Source: Thioalkalivibrio sp. K90mix (lineage in GTDB: Bacteria > Pseudomonadota > Gammaproteobacteria > Ectothiorhodospirales > Ectothiorhodospiraceae). Taken from it: a stretch of DNA of 64,000 nt. Of this stretch, positions 42,428 to 51,980 are shown piece after piece; position 1 is the stretch's first letter, and each line of letters starts with the position of its first letter. Where the stretch lies: positions 799,501 through 863,500 of the forward strand of contig NC_013889.1 in the NCBI RefSeq assembly GCF_000025545.1, in the 5' to 3' direction. The position numbers and the translations under genes were made by a program. The notes below the pieces were generated by a model. The model had not been told where the DNA came from, did no database searches, and was given only the letters and a program-made list of their open reading frames with translations.

Positions 42428-44326
42428 GTGTTTGGCAGGTTTCGCAAGCGGCAACAGCGGCAGGAGGCCCCCCAGGCCGCCAGTCCGAGCCAGGACCATG
42501 TGCTGATCGAGGCCGCCGGACGCAGCCGGATCACCGAGGTCGCGGCGACTGCGCGCAAGGTGCCCTGGTCGCTGAACATGCTGCAGCTGTTGTGGGCGGC
42601 CGGCCCGGTGACCTTCCTCGCAATGCAGGGGGGCTACTTCCTGGGCTTTGGTCACGCCGCCCCGGCCCAGAATTTCATCTTCTTTGCGGTCTACACGCTG
42701 CTGTTCGGGGTGATTGGCCTGCTGGCGCGATTCATTGCCGATGCCACGCGGGGCAAGCGGCAGGAGCGCTCGCGCGATCAGCTGCGTAATACGATCGACC
42801 TGTTGCCGGATCTGCTGTTCGTGACGCGCGATCTGGCGATGGCCGAGATGGCACCGGACATGCGACGGCGCAAGGCCGCCGAGGTGCTGCTGCACGAGGT
42901 GGATATCTCTCCGGAAGGCGTCGCGGTCGCGGTGCGCGAAATGACGGGCGATACCAGCCTCGCGGCGGCGGCCGAGCAGATCGAGATCTACCGCCGACTG
43001 GGGCTGCGCTCGCGCGTGGCGGACTTGGTGGACGCCACGGCGGATGCGCGTCTGGCCGCGCTGGAAAAACTGCACCACGATGCCTCCGAGCTGGCGGACC
43101 CGCTGCGCGACCGGCTGCAGGGCGTCGCGCCGACGCGCGAGGATGGCGTCCGGCGGATCGATCAGTTTCTGGACCGCCTGTTCTCCGCGGCGGACTCGGA
43201 CGACCTGTCGCGCTGCACACTGGATGATGCGCAGGCCATGTTTGTGCTGGCCTTCGAGATGGTCAACGGGCGGCAGATCCGGCGGTTGAGTTTCGAGTGG
43301 TCGGGTGGCTGGCGGCTGGGGCATGCGCTGGACCGGCTCGAGTACCAGGGCAACCGTTTCCGTGTTGCGCAGGCGGGCGTGGTCAGCCGCCTGCGTTCGC
43401 TGGCGATGTTGCTGGCACAAAGCCCGGCCAGTGGGCTGGATCCGCAGGTCCTGCGTGCGTCGACCCTCGACCTCGGGCGCGATGTGCTGGATGCACTCGC
43501 GAAGCTGGAGCAGGCCCGCCCGCCCGTGAACTCGCCGGAGGGCCGATTGCTTGGGCGGGCGCTGCGTCAGGTTGAGGACCTGCGCGCGGCACGGGACCAG
43601 CTGATGCAGGCGCAGAGTCGCTATACCGCTGCGGTCGAGCGCTGGGAGGCGCTGCGACGCCGGGAGGTCGAGAAGAAGGGGCAGCAAAGCTGGTTCAAGC
43701 GCAGTGCGCGCGGTATTCGGGTGAGCGAGGAGGTGATCGAACTGACGGATGACCAGAAACTGCGCCTGGCCGACCGGTTTTGTGAATACCTGTCCGAGCT
43801 CGGCATCCGGCGCGAGGGCGACCTGTTCTACTTTGGCGGACACCTGCTGGATGCGGACACCGCCAAGCGCATCGGCATCCAGCTCGCACTGATTCTCGAG
43901 CCTCTGGTCGACCTGACCAACCCGAGTATCCAGCGTGCGATCTATGCAAATCCGGCCGCCTATCTCGGGGGGCTGTACGTCGGCATGAATGCGGATGCCA
44001 AGGCGGGCCTGGGCTCGGCCATGGTGCGCATGGTGCGCCAGGATCTCGGACGTATGGCGGAGTGGCTGGCGCTGCGCCTGACACGCATCTACCACCTGCC
44101 CCTGTCCGACTCCATGCGTGATTTCCTGGTACAGCAATATGGTGCCAATCAGGAGCGCTTGGAGATGCTGGCCGCGCACCCGGTGGACGAGGGCGCACAG
44201 ATGCCGCCGGTGGCGTTGCGTGCCGAGCGTTCGCCGGAGTTCGACGCCATGCTGCAGGACAAGTCCTGGGGCCGGTTGCTCAAGCGCGGTGTGCGCTATG
44301 TGCAGGCAGAGGCCCAGCGATCCTGA
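42428..44326 (+). CDS. Large membrane-anchored protein of unknown function
   Basis: A 632-residue protein I do not recognise. Two adjacent hydrophobic helices lie near the N-terminus (about residues 50-72 and 82-103), after a basic, Gln-rich cytoplasmic start. The remaining 520 residues are soluble, almost wholly helical, Leu/Ala/Arg-rich and cytoplasmic by the positive-inside rule. A later segment (about 480-560) is more hydrophobic (IGIQLALILEPLVDLTNP, AAYLGGLYVGMNADAKAGLGSA). The start is a GTG at 42428 with AGGGGCAGGG upstream. It lies between cfa and the cobalamin riboswitch and has no evident partner. Confidence 0.75.
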   Translation: MFGRFRKRQQRQEAPQAASPSQDHVLIEAAGRSRITEVAATARKVPWSLNMLQLLWAAGPVTFLAMQGGYFLGFGHAAPAQNFIFFAVYTLLFGVIGLLARFIADATRGKRQERSRDQLRNTIDLLPDLLFVTRDLAMAEMAPDMRRRKAAEVLLHEVDISPEGVAVAVREMTGDTSLAAAAEQIEIYRRLGLRSRVADLVDATADARLAALEKLHHDASELADPLRDRLQGVAPTREDGVRRIDQFLDRLFSAADSDDLSRCTLDDAQAMFVLAFEMVNGRQIRRLSFEWSGGWRLGHALDRLEYQGNRFRVAQAGVVSRLRSLAMLLAQSPASGLDPQVLRASTLDLGRDVLDALAKLEQARPPVNSPEGRLLGRALRQVEDLRAARDQLMQAQSRYTAAVERWEALRRREVEKKGQQSWFKRSARGIRVSEEVIELTDDQKLRLADRFCEYLSELGIRREGDLFYFGGHLLDADTAKRIGIQLALILEPLVDLTNPSIQRAIYANPAAYLGGLYVGMNADAKAGLGSAMVRMVRQDLGRMAEWLALRLTRIYHLPLSDSMRDFLVQQYGANQERLEMLAAHPVDEGAQMPPVALRAERSPEFDAMLQDKSWGRLLKRGVRYVQAEAQRS

Positions 44327-44388
44327 CGTTGCGCGTTTCCCGGGTCTGGTAATTTCTTGACCAATGGTGTAGGCTTTCGTGCGTTTTC

Positions 44389-44607
44389 TGGTGCCCGTCG
44401 GCGTGTCTCGCCGGCGGGTTAAACGGGAAGTTCGGTGAGCCCGCCAAAGGTATCTGGATGCCTGCGGACGAATCCGACGCTGCCCCCGCAACGGTGATCG
44501 AGCGAGAGGCCATGATGGCCTCTGATGGTCGCGGCACATGCCACTGAACGGAATCGTTCGGGAAGGCGCCGCACCGGAACGCTCGTCAGCCCGGAGACCG
44601 GCCAGGG
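44389..44607 (+). promoter_or_regulatory. Cobalamin (AdoCbl) riboswitch
   Basis: A complete B12-sensing leader of about 220 bases upstream of btuB. Recognisable parts in order: GGTGCCC opening stem, GGTTAAACGGGAAG with TTCGGTGA, the CGCTGCCCCCGCAACGG block, the GCCACTG element, AAGGCGCCGCACC, and the B12 box AGCCCGGAGACCGGCC (44588-44603). B12 binding would hide the downstream start region and reduce expression of the transport and synthesis genes. The interval 44327-44762 contains this RNA and its leader and no other gene. Confidence 0.95.
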
Positions 44608-44762
44608 AATGATCGCGCGGCATGCGGCGGGCATGCGAGGCGGATGATCAGGCCTGGTCGCATAGCGGCTGTGCTGGGTCCCCCTCGTGTCTATCTTCCC
44701 TCGTCTGCGTGATCCCGATGAATCAACGGCGTGCGGGCGGCTCGCCGGGAGACACGGACGAC

Positions 44763-46607
44763 ATGAAACGCACAGCACTTTCCACGGCCATCCTGCTGGC
44801 CACGACCCCGCTACTGGCCGACACGCCAGACTCCAATGCCGAAGCGCACACCCTCGATGTGGTTCAGGTCACGGCCGCGCGTGTCGCGCAGACCGTCGAC
44901 GAGACCCTGTCCTCGGTTACCGTCATTGGCCGCGAAGAGATCGAACGCCTGCAGCCCCAGCAGTTCACCGATCTGCTGGAGGGCCGCGCCGGGATCGAGA
45001 CCTCCCAGAACAGCGCCTTCGGCAAGACCACTTCCGTCTACACCCGCGGGACAAGCTCCGACCACACCCTGCTTCTGATCGACGGCGTGCGCATGGGGTC
45101 GGCCACCAGTGGCGGCGCAAGCTGGCAGTTCCTGCCACCGGAGGAGATCGAGCGCGTCGAAGTGGTGCGCGGACCGCGGACCAGCATCTACGGCTCCGAC
45201 GCCATTGGTGGCGTGGTGCAGGTCTTTACCCGCGAGGGTCAGAAGGGGCCACCAAGGGTCAACGCGTTTGTCGGGGGCGGCAGCTTCAACACCTGGGAAA
45301 CGGGTGTGGGAGTGGCCGGCGGAACCGAGAACACGAACTACAGCTTCTCGCTCAGCCATTTCGAGACCGACGGCATCAATGTGCAGGATGACGTTGGTGA
45401 CGATGACCGTGACGGCTACGACAACACTTCGCTTGCGACCAAGGTGACCCATCGACTAGACAATGGGATTGAGGTTTTCGGCAACGTACTGTACTCGGAA
45501 GGGGAGTCAGAGTTTGACAGTACGGAGGGAGATGACTACACCGACTTTGTCCATGCAGCCTTCCGTGCGGGGTTCCGCATCCCGGTGAATAACCGTTGGG
45601 ATACTGAGCTGAGTGTTGCACATGCACGTGATGAGAATGATCGCTATGTGGATGGGGAATTCACATCGCGTTATGACACGAAGCGTGATTCGATCGACTG
45701 GTTGAACGAAATCGTCCTGTCGGATCAGCTGTTCCTCACGGCAGGCGTTGACGCCCGTGAGGACCGTATTCAGGTCGATGATCCTGGGCTAAGAGAGGGA
45801 TTCGGTACGGACGAATATGAGGAGACCAGCCGCTACAACATTGGTGGGTTTGGGGTTCTCCAAGCCGATCTAGGCCGGCATACTTTGGAGGGTTCGTTAC
45901 GATACGACGACAATGAACAGTTCGGTAGTAAAACTACCGGTCAAGTCGCCTGGGGATTCCAGGTCGCGGAAGCATGGCGACTGCGGGCTTCTTACGGGAC
46001 AGCATTCAAGGCCCCAACGTTTAACGAACTTTACCATCCTGACATCGGGTTTTTCCGCGGCAACCCTGACCTTGATCCAGAGGAATCTGAAACTTTCGAA
46101 ATAGGGGCCCGTTATTCGGCGGGATCCGGATATCTTGATTTGAGCGCTTTCGAGACACGAGTTGAAAACTTGATTGCAGGGTTCGCTCCACCGGAAAACG
46201 TTGAGGAAGCACGAATTCGGGGAGTCGAAGTGGATGGCCGATACGAATTTGGCCAATGGCTTTCAGGCGCTTCACTGACCCTACTGGATGCCCGAGACCG
46301 GGAAACGGGAAACGAGTTGCAGAGACGCTCTCCCATTACGGCCCGTATGGATCTCGATCGGAAGTTTCAGCGTTTCTCAATGGGCGGCTCGGTGATCGCG
46401 AAGAGCCGCTCATATAACGACGCCAATAACGACGAGCGCCTTTCCGGTTATGGACTGCTGAACCTGCGGGCGAGCTATCAGATTGCGCCGGAATGGCAGA
46501 TTCAGGCGACGGTCAATAACGTGTTCGACAAGGACTACGAGACCGCCGGAGGGTACAACCAGCCGGGGCGGGCCGCCTTCGTCAAGCTGCGCTACCAGCA
46601 GAGGTGA
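44763..46607 (+). CDS. btuB: BtuB-type TonB-dependent outer-membrane receptor
   Basis: A 614-residue TonB-dependent receptor for cobalamin or another corrinoid. Signal peptide (about residues 1-20), TonB box LDVVQVTA near 29-36, plug domain with RAGIETSQN, TRGTSSDHTLLLIDGVR and EEIERVEVVRGPRTSIYGSDAIGGV, and a 22-strand barrel ending in YNQPGRAAFVKLRYQQR with the final aromatic strand. The cobalamin riboswitch just upstream fixes the substrate class. The stretch about 45450-46430 is clearly poorer in GC than both ends of the gene, suggesting recombination in the barrel. ATG 44763 was chosen over longer starts because the signal peptide then begins correctly. Confidence 0.93.
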   Translation: MKRTALSTAILLATTPLLADTPDSNAEAHTLDVVQVTAARVAQTVDETLSSVTVIGREEIERLQPQQFTDLLEGRAGIETSQNSAFGKTTSVYTRGTSSDHTLLLIDGVRMGSATSGGASWQFLPPEEIERVEVVRGPRTSIYGSDAIGGVVQVFTREGQKGPPRVNAFVGGGSFNTWETGVGVAGGTENTNYSFSLSHFETDGINVQDDVGDDDRDGYDNTSLATKVTHRLDNGIEVFGNVLYSEGESEFDSTEGDDYTDFVHAAFRAGFRIPVNNRWDTELSVAHARDENDRYVDGEFTSRYDTKRDSIDWLNEIVLSDQLFLTAGVDAREDRIQVDDPGLREGFGTDEYEETSRYNIGGFGVLQADLGRHTLEGSLRYDDNEQFGSKTTGQVAWGFQVAEAWRLRASYGTAFKAPTFNELYHPDIGFFRGNPDLDPEESETFEIGARYSAGSGYLDLSAFETRVENLIAGFAPPENVEEARIRGVEVDGRYEFGQWLSGASLTLLDARDRETGNELQRRSPITARMDLDRKFQRFSMGGSVIAKSRSYNDANNDERLSGYGLLNLRASYQIAPEWQIQATVNNVFDKDYETAGGYNQPGRAAFVKLRYQQR

Positions 46608-46610
46608 TGC

Positions 46611-47165
46611 ATGGGTAATCGACTGTCGAAGATTGTGACCCGCACGGGTGACGAGGGCCGGACGGGCCTGGGGGATGGCTCGCGGGTGGACAAGGACAGC
46701 CACCGTGTCGAGGCGTTTGGTGATGTGGACGAGCTGAACAGTGTCGTGGGCCGGGTCCTGGTCCACGATCTCCCGGAAGAGGTTCGGCGCGTGCTGGCCC
46801 TGGTTCAGCACGAGCTGTTTGACCTGGGGGCGGAGCTGGCAGTGCCGGGGCATCAGGCACTGCCGGATGCCTCTGTGGAGCGGCTCGATGTGGAGCTGGA
46901 AAGCTTCAATGCCGACCTGCCGCCGCTCGAGGAGTTCATCCTGCCGGGCGGTGGCCCGGCCACGGCCGACTGCCACATCGCCCGTACGGTCTGCCGGCGC
47001 GCGGAACGTCGTCTGGTGGCGGTGAATCACCATGAGGCGCTGCGGCCGAGTTCACTGGCCTACATCAACCGCCTGTCGGATCTTCTGTTCGTGCTCTGCC
47101 GTGTGCTTGCACGTCACGAGAACGGCGCGGAAGTCCTCTGGCAGCCGGCCAACAAACGCGGCTGA
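46611..47165 (+). CDS. pduO: PduO-type ATP:cob(I)alamin adenosyltransferase
   Basis: A 184-residue enzyme forming adenosylcobalamin from cob(I)alamin and ATP. PduO-family motifs are TRTGDEGRTGLGDGSRVDKD at the ATP site (about residues 10-29), FGDVDELNSVVG, and CRRAERRLVAV with AYINRLSDLLFVLCR near the C-terminus. It starts three bases after btuB under the same riboswitch, which suggests a role in salvage of imported corrinoids. A second, unrelated adenosyltransferase (cobO) is encoded 5.6 kb downstream. Confidence 0.92.
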   Translation: MGNRLSKIVTRTGDEGRTGLGDGSRVDKDSHRVEAFGDVDELNSVVGRVLVHDLPEEVRRVLALVQHELFDLGAELAVPGHQALPDASVERLDVELESFNADLPPLEEFILPGGGPATADCHIARTVCRRAERRLVAVNHHEALRPSSLAYINRLSDLLFVLCRVLARHENGAEVLWQPANKRG

Positions 47166-47190
47166 CTTCATCTGCCTTTGCCGGTTTTCG

Positions 47191-47261
47191 GGTGCCGTTT
47201 CCACGGCACCTTCCTGCGTATAACGGATTGGCGGCGCCACCACGGTACCGGTGGCGTCGCC
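47191..47261. other. Two strong hairpins between pduO and the CobN-like gene
   Basis: First hairpin: GGTGCCGT-TTCC-ACGGCACC, a perfect 8-bp stem at 47191-47210 followed by TTCC. Second: 12-base arms GGCGGCGCCACC and GGTGGCGTCGCC, one mismatch, at 47230-47241 and 47250-47261. They lie in the 124-base gap before the CobN-like gene. The first could be a weak terminator or attenuator after pduO; no long T-run follows either. Function not known. Confidence 0.55.
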
Positions 47262-47289
47262 CCATCGGATTTTCTTCGGGGTTTATCGC

Positions 47290-50200
47290 ATGTCCTTCTG
47301 GAAACGCGGTGTGGTTTTGCTGGTGATTGTGCTGTGGAGCGCGCCCGCCTGGGCGGATCCCAAAATCGTCGGCATCGTCTCCGAGCGCTCGGCCCCCGAG
47401 GTGGCCGCCGGTGCGCATCGATTCCTGGAGGCCGTGCCGGATGCCGAGGTGGTGCTGCGCACTCCGGAGCAGCTGGCGGACAAGTCGGACTCGTCCGTCC
47501 AGGCGCTGTGGCGCGATGCCGACGCGGTACTCGTGGCAGCGGTGTTCGGGGATCAGGCCGGTCGTCTCGAACGTCTGCTGCGCGAAGAGCCGCCGGCCGA
47601 GTCAGCGCCGATTCTCGCGATCAATAGCGAACGGCGTCTGACTGCGCTGTCCCGCATCGACGGCCAGGCCGTGCTCGACGGACTGGACGAGGAGGCCCGG
47701 ACCGAACTGGCCGAGAATCCCGAAGCGGGCGAGGATCCGCGCGAGCATCTGGCCCGGCAGCAGGAGCGCTTCTCAAACCAGGCCGACTGGCTGACCGGAC
47801 GAGCGTTCTATCAGGGCCGCACACCGGAGAACATGGAGGGCCTCATCCGCTGGCTGGCTGCCCGGGGCGGGCACTCGATCGAGGTGCCGGAACCGGATCC
47901 GCGCGAGACCATCCGCTATTACCGGGATGGCCAGTCGGTCGCCGATCCGGAGGATCTTGGCCTGGATGCCAGGCCGGCCGTGGCCGTGCTGGACCTGGAT
48001 ACCGGTGACCGTCCTGGTGACCGCGAGCTGCTGGATGCGACCTGCGAGGCACTGGAGGCCCGGGATATCCAGTGCTTCGCGGTACTCGCGCGCTGGGGTG
48101 GGGCCAGTCGCGAGGCGGTCGAGAAGCTCGCCGCATCGGCGGCGCCCGCCGAGCTGAGCGGGATCGTCAGCCTGCAGGACTTCGTTGTGGGCGGCGGTGG
48201 CAACCGCGAGGCGGTGGCCGAGGCCTTCGCCGAACTGGATGTCCCGGTGGTCAAGGGGATTCGCCTGGCGGACGTGAGCGAGACCGAGTGGCGGCTCTCG
48301 CACGAGGGCATCCCCTGGGACAAGGTCCACTATCATGTGGCCATGCCGGAATTGCAGGGCGCCAGCCAGCCGATGGTGCTGGCGACGGCTGGCGAGCCCA
48401 CGCGGGACGAACGCACTGGCGTGCAACTGGCCCTGCCCGAGCCGGTGGGCGAGCGGGTGGAGGCCCTGGCCGACCGGATGCAGCGGTGGGACCGGCTGCG
48501 CCAGCTGGACAACGCAGACAAGCGGGTCGCGGTCGTGTACTACAACCATCCGCCCGGTCGCCAGAATATCGGCGCCGACAAGCTGGATGTCCCGGAATCG
48601 CTGCTGGAGATCCTGCAACGGCTGGAGGCCGCCGGGTATGACCTCGGGGACGAGGTGCCGGAGGATGCCGAGACCCTGCTGGACATGATCCAGGACCGGG
48701 CGGTGAATCTGCCGGAACAGGCCGATGCACTGGACGCGATCGCCGGCCGGGTCGCCTCGCTGGATCGCGATCAGTACCAGGCGTATTTCGACGGCTTGCC
48801 CGCCGCGGTGCAGGCGGAGCTGGTCGACGGACCGATCGGCTACCTGCAGGCACGCCTGGAGGCCGCCAGGGCCGCCGACAAGGTCGAGATCGCGCAAGCT
48901 GGGCTGGAAAGCGGTGTCGGTGATCTGCGCCACATGCTCGAGAGTTATCCGCACGCGGCGCAGGAGCGGGCACTGGACCTGCTGGCCCAGTACGAGGAGG
49001 CCTGGGAGGCCACGCTGGCGGGGGAGGACGCGCACGCGACCACCGAGCAGTTGCGCAAGGCGCTGGTGCGCACGGGCATCCCCGGCCTGACCGGCTGGGG
49101 CGAGCCGCCGGGCGAGGCGATGACCCGCGACGGCGAGATGTTGTTCCCGGGGATCGAGTTCGGCAATGTGTTCATCGGCCCGCAGCCGCCGCGCGGCTGG
49201 GAGGTCAGCGAGCGCCTGCTGCACGCGAATACCACGTTCCCGCCGACCCACCAGTATGTCGGCTTCTACCACTGGATCCGCGATCACTTCGAGGCGGACG
49301 CGCTGGTCTACGTCGGCCGCCACTCGACCCGCGAATTCCTGCCGCGCCGGCGCGCGGGGCTGGCACCGGATGATTACCCCGAGCTCCTTGGCGGGGCTTT
49401 GCCGATCATCTATCCCTACATTGTCGATGGCGTGGGTGAGGGCATCCAGGCCAAGCGCCGCGCCATGGGCGTGATGATCAGCCACCTGACCCCGCCGCTG
49501 GCGGCCACCGAGCTCTACGACAGCCTGCTGGAACTGCGCCAGCTGGTGGAGACCTACGAGGCCGCCGCGCAGCCGGATGCCGCGACGCGCTCGCGGGCAG
49601 TCCAGACCCTGCGCGAACGCATCGATGAGCTCGGCCTGACCGAAACCATCGAGCGTGAACTGGCGCGGGGTCACCATCACGATCACGGGCATCACCATGA
49701 TGGTCACGGTGATCATCACGAGGGGCATCAGGACGAGGACCACGCGGGACATGGCGAAGACCACGGAGCCGAACACGGCGACGAACATCGCGACGCGGTC
49801 CATCACCGGGAACACGGGGATGCAGAGCACGAGCATGCCCATGAGCATGACCACGCGGACGAGCATGCGGATGAGGGTCATGACGAACCCACACCGACCG
49901 CGCTGGCGGAGATGGACGAGGAGTTGCTGGTCCACGAGATCGGGCATTACCTGACCGACATGCAGGAAGACCAGATGCCGCTGGGGCTGCATGTGTTCGG
50001 ACGCGACTGGAGCGACGAGGCTGTGGACACGATGCTCGAGTCGATGGCGGGTGACGACGCGGTCGACGACGACTGGGATGCGAAGCTGCGTGGATCCCCG
50101 GCCAGCGAGCGTGCGCATCTGCTGGCGGCGCTCGAAGGCCGTTTCGTGCCGCCAGGGCAGGGCAATGACCCGATCCGTACGCCGGAGGTGTTGCCGACCG

Positions 50201-51837
50201 GGCGCAACTTCCACGCGCTGGCGGCGGACCTGGTCCCCACGCGTATCGCCTGGGGTATCGGTCAGGAACTGGCCGCGGATGCCCGCGAGCACGGCGATCC
50301 CGAGGCGGATGGCAGCGAGGCGATCATCCTCTGGGCGTCAGACACTGTGCGCGACGAGGGCGTGATGATCGCCTTTGGCATGGACATGCTGGGCATTCGT
50401 CCGGCCTGGAACAGTCGCGGGATCGTCCAGGGGCTGGAGCGCATGGACCTTGATGAAGCCGGGCGCGATCGACGTCGCGATGCCCTGTTTACCACCTCCG
50501 GTCTGTTCCGCGACCTCTACGAGGACCAGCTGGTGTGGCTAGACCGGGCCGCGCGCCTCGCGCTGGACGGATCGTCCGAGACCATTCTTGCCGAGTACCC
50601 CGAGCTGGAAGAGGCACTGGAAGCGGCGTTGGCCCCGCTGGGGCAAGACCTGCGCGATCCGGGCACCGAGCCCCTGGCGCGCAACGATGTGGCCGCCCAA
50701 TGGGTGGAGGACACCCAGGCCCTGCGCGCCGCAGGCCTCAATGGCCTCGAGGCGGGTCAGCAGGCCGCGCTGCGGGTGTTCGGTACCGCCCCCGGGGCCT
50801 ATGGGGCCGGGGTCAATCGTCTCGCGGACCGTTCCGGGGCCTGGGAGGATCGTGCCGAACTGGGGGCGGCCTATCTGCGCCGGATGGGGCATGCCTATGG
50901 CGCGGATGAGTCCGGTGGCTCCGCACACGAGGCCTTCGAGGCCCGGCTGGGCCAGGTCGGGCGGACCTACCTTGGGCGCGCCTCGCACCTCTACGGCCTG
51001 CTGGACAACGACGACGGCTTTGATTTCCAGGGTGGTCTGTCGACCGCGGTCGAGCGCATTCGCGGCGAGGTGCCGGACAACCGCGTGCTGCAGCATGCCG
51101 ACCCGGACGACCCGCGGGTGGAAACGCTCGGCCGCGCGCTGATGCGCGAGCTGCAGGGGCAGAACCTGAATCCGCAGTGGATCGAGCCGCTGATGGATCA
51201 CGGCTATGCCGGGGCCCGCACCATGACCCGGGACTTCGTCGACAACCTGTGGGGCTGGCAGGTGACCAACCCGGAGGTCATCCGCTCCTGGGTCTGGGAC
51301 GAGGTGCACGACGTGTATCTGCAGGACCGCCACGGACTGGGCCTGGACGACTTCCTGGCCGATGGCCACAACGTGCACGTGAAGACACACCTGCAGGCCG
51401 TGCACTTGGTCGCGGCCAGTCACGGGTTCTGGGAGGCCGATCCGGAGGTGCTGGAGGCCTTGTCCGAGCGCTTCGCGGAACTGGTCGCCGAACACGGCCT
51501 GCCCGGCAGCGGCCACACGCGCCCCGATCACCCCATGCTGGACGAGGTGGCCGAGCGCCTGGACGACGCCGATCTGCGCGAGGCCTTTGACGCCGTGCGC
51601 GCGGCCGCGCAAATCGAGCGGGCGGAGCCCGAAGCCGACCCCAACCGTGTCACCGAGATCCAGCCGCTGGAAGACCCGACGGCACAAGAGATGCAGGAGA
51701 TCCCCGAGCCGGCCGAGGCCGACGGCGGCCAGGAAACCGGTGACGAGGCGGCGGGCATGCCCTGGCTCCCCTGGCTGGTCGCCGCTGCGCTGTTCCTGCT
51801 GCTGCTCGGCGGCATTGCCGTGGGCCGACGGCGATAA
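47290..51837 (+). CDS. Exported CobN/HmuS-like chelatase-family protein with His-rich insert
   Basis: A 1515-residue homologue of the CobN large subunit of cobaltochelatase. Unlike true CobN it has a signal peptide (about residues 1-21, WSAPAWA) and a C-terminal membrane helix (about 1490-1510, PWLVAAALFLLLLGG) with an Arg tail, so it should face the periplasm. Residues about 795-866 form a His/Asp/Glu-rich insert (HHHDHGHHHDGHGDHH and similar), likely metal-binding. Core regions such as VYVGRHSTREFLPRRRAG-type and LADGHNVHVKTHLQAVHLVA segments are typical of the family. The next two genes are ExbB-like and DUF2149, a trio also known from Bacteroidetes hmu haem operons. I infer a role in corrinoid or metal acquisition, not cytoplasmic cobalt insertion; no cobS or cobT is present here. 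Confidence 0.82.
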   Translation: MSFWKRGVVLLVIVLWSAPAWADPKIVGIVSERSAPEVAAGAHRFLEAVPDAEVVLRTPEQLADKSDSSVQALWRDADAVLVAAVFGDQAGRLERLLREEPPAESAPILAINSERRLTALSRIDGQAVLDGLDEEARTELAENPEAGEDPREHLARQQERFSNQADWLTGRAFYQGRTPENMEGLIRWLAARGGHSIEVPEPDPRETIRYYRDGQSVADPEDLGLDARPAVAVLDLDTGDRPGDRELLDATCEALEARDIQCFAVLARWGGASREAVEKLAASAAPAELSGIVSLQDFVVGGGGNREAVAEAFAELDVPVVKGIRLADVSETEWRLSHEGIPWDKVHYHVAMPELQGASQPMVLATAGEPTRDERTGVQLALPEPVGERVEALADRMQRWDRLRQLDNADKRVAVVYYNHPPGRQNIGADKLDVPESLLEILQRLEAAGYDLGDEVPEDAETLLDMIQDRAVNLPEQADALDAIAGRVASLDRDQYQAYFDGLPAAVQAELVDGPIGYLQARLEAARAADKVEIAQAGLESGVGDLRHMLESYPHAAQERALDLLAQYEEAWEATLAGEDAHATTEQLRKALVRTGIPGLTGWGEPPGEAMTRDGEMLFPGIEFGNVFIGPQPPRGWEVSERLLHANTTFPPTHQYVGFYHWIRDHFEADALVYVGRHSTREFLPRRRAGLAPDDYPELLGGALPIIYPYIVDGVGEGIQAKRRAMGVMISHLTPPLAATELYDSLLELRQLVETYEAAAQPDAATRSRAVQTLRERIDELGLTETIERELARGHHHDHGHHHDGHGDHHEGHQDEDHAGHGEDHGAEHGDEHRDAVHHREHGDAEHEHAHEHDHADEHADEGHDEPTPTALAEMDEELLVHEIGHYLTDMQEDQMPLGLHVFGRDWSDEAVDTMLESMAGDDAVDDDWDAKLRGSPASERAHLLAALEGRFVPPGQGNDPIRTPEVLPTGRNFHALAADLVPTRIAWGIGQELAADAREHGDPEADGSEAIILWASDTVRDEGVMIAFGMDMLGIRPAWNSRGIVQGLERMDLDEAGRDRRRDALFTTSGLFRDLYEDQLVWLDRAARLALDGSSETILAEYPELEEALEAALAPLGQDLRDPGTEPLARNDVAAQWVEDTQALRAAGLNGLEAGQQAALRVFGTAPGAYGAGVNRLADRSGAWEDRAELGAAYLRRMGHAYGADESGGSAHEAFEARLGQVGRTYLGRASHLYGLLDNDDGFDFQGGLSTAVERIRGEVPDNRVLQHADPDDPRVETLGRALMRELQGQNLNPQWIEPLMDHGYAGARTMTRDFVDNLWGWQVTNPEVIRSWVWDEVHDVYLQDRHGLGLDDFLADGHNVHVKTHLQAVHLVAASHGFWEADPEVLEALSERFAELVAEHGLPGSGHTRPDHPMLDEVAERLDDADLREAFDAVRAAAQIERAEPEADPNRVTEIQPLEDPTAQEMQEIPEPAEADGGQETGDEAAGMPWLPWLVAAALFLLLLGGIAVGRRR

Positions 51838-51858
51838 CGCTCGCGGGATATTTTGCCT

Positions 51859-51936
51859 GTAGGAGCCTGCTTGCAGGCGAAGCCCCTGCCAAAGTCGGAC
51901 ACGGGCAGAAGCGTTCGCCTGCAAGCAGGCTCCTAC
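51859..51936. repeat. REPIN-like doublet
   Basis: Inverted REP units GTAGGAGCCTGCTTGCAGGC (from 51859) and GCCTGCAAGCAGGCTCCTAC (ending 51936) with a spacer of about 38 bases. Same family as 37311-37386. It lies between the CobN-like and ExbB-like genes without breaking either. Confidence 0.8.
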
Positions 51937-51980
51937 GGGGCTGGGGTCATGAATGAACAAAGGGTAACGAGGTAAACCGA

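Noticed and set aside
47773-50292. An 839-codon open frame antisense to the CobN-like gene
   Set aside because: High GC makes long antisense frames common; it has no start signal or recognisable domain, and the plus-strand protein is clear.
47290-51837. Cytoplasmic cobaltochelatase CobN of the aerobic pathway
   Set aside because: Signal peptide, C-terminal anchor, His-rich insert, ExbB/DUF2149 neighbours and no CobS/CobT argue against it.
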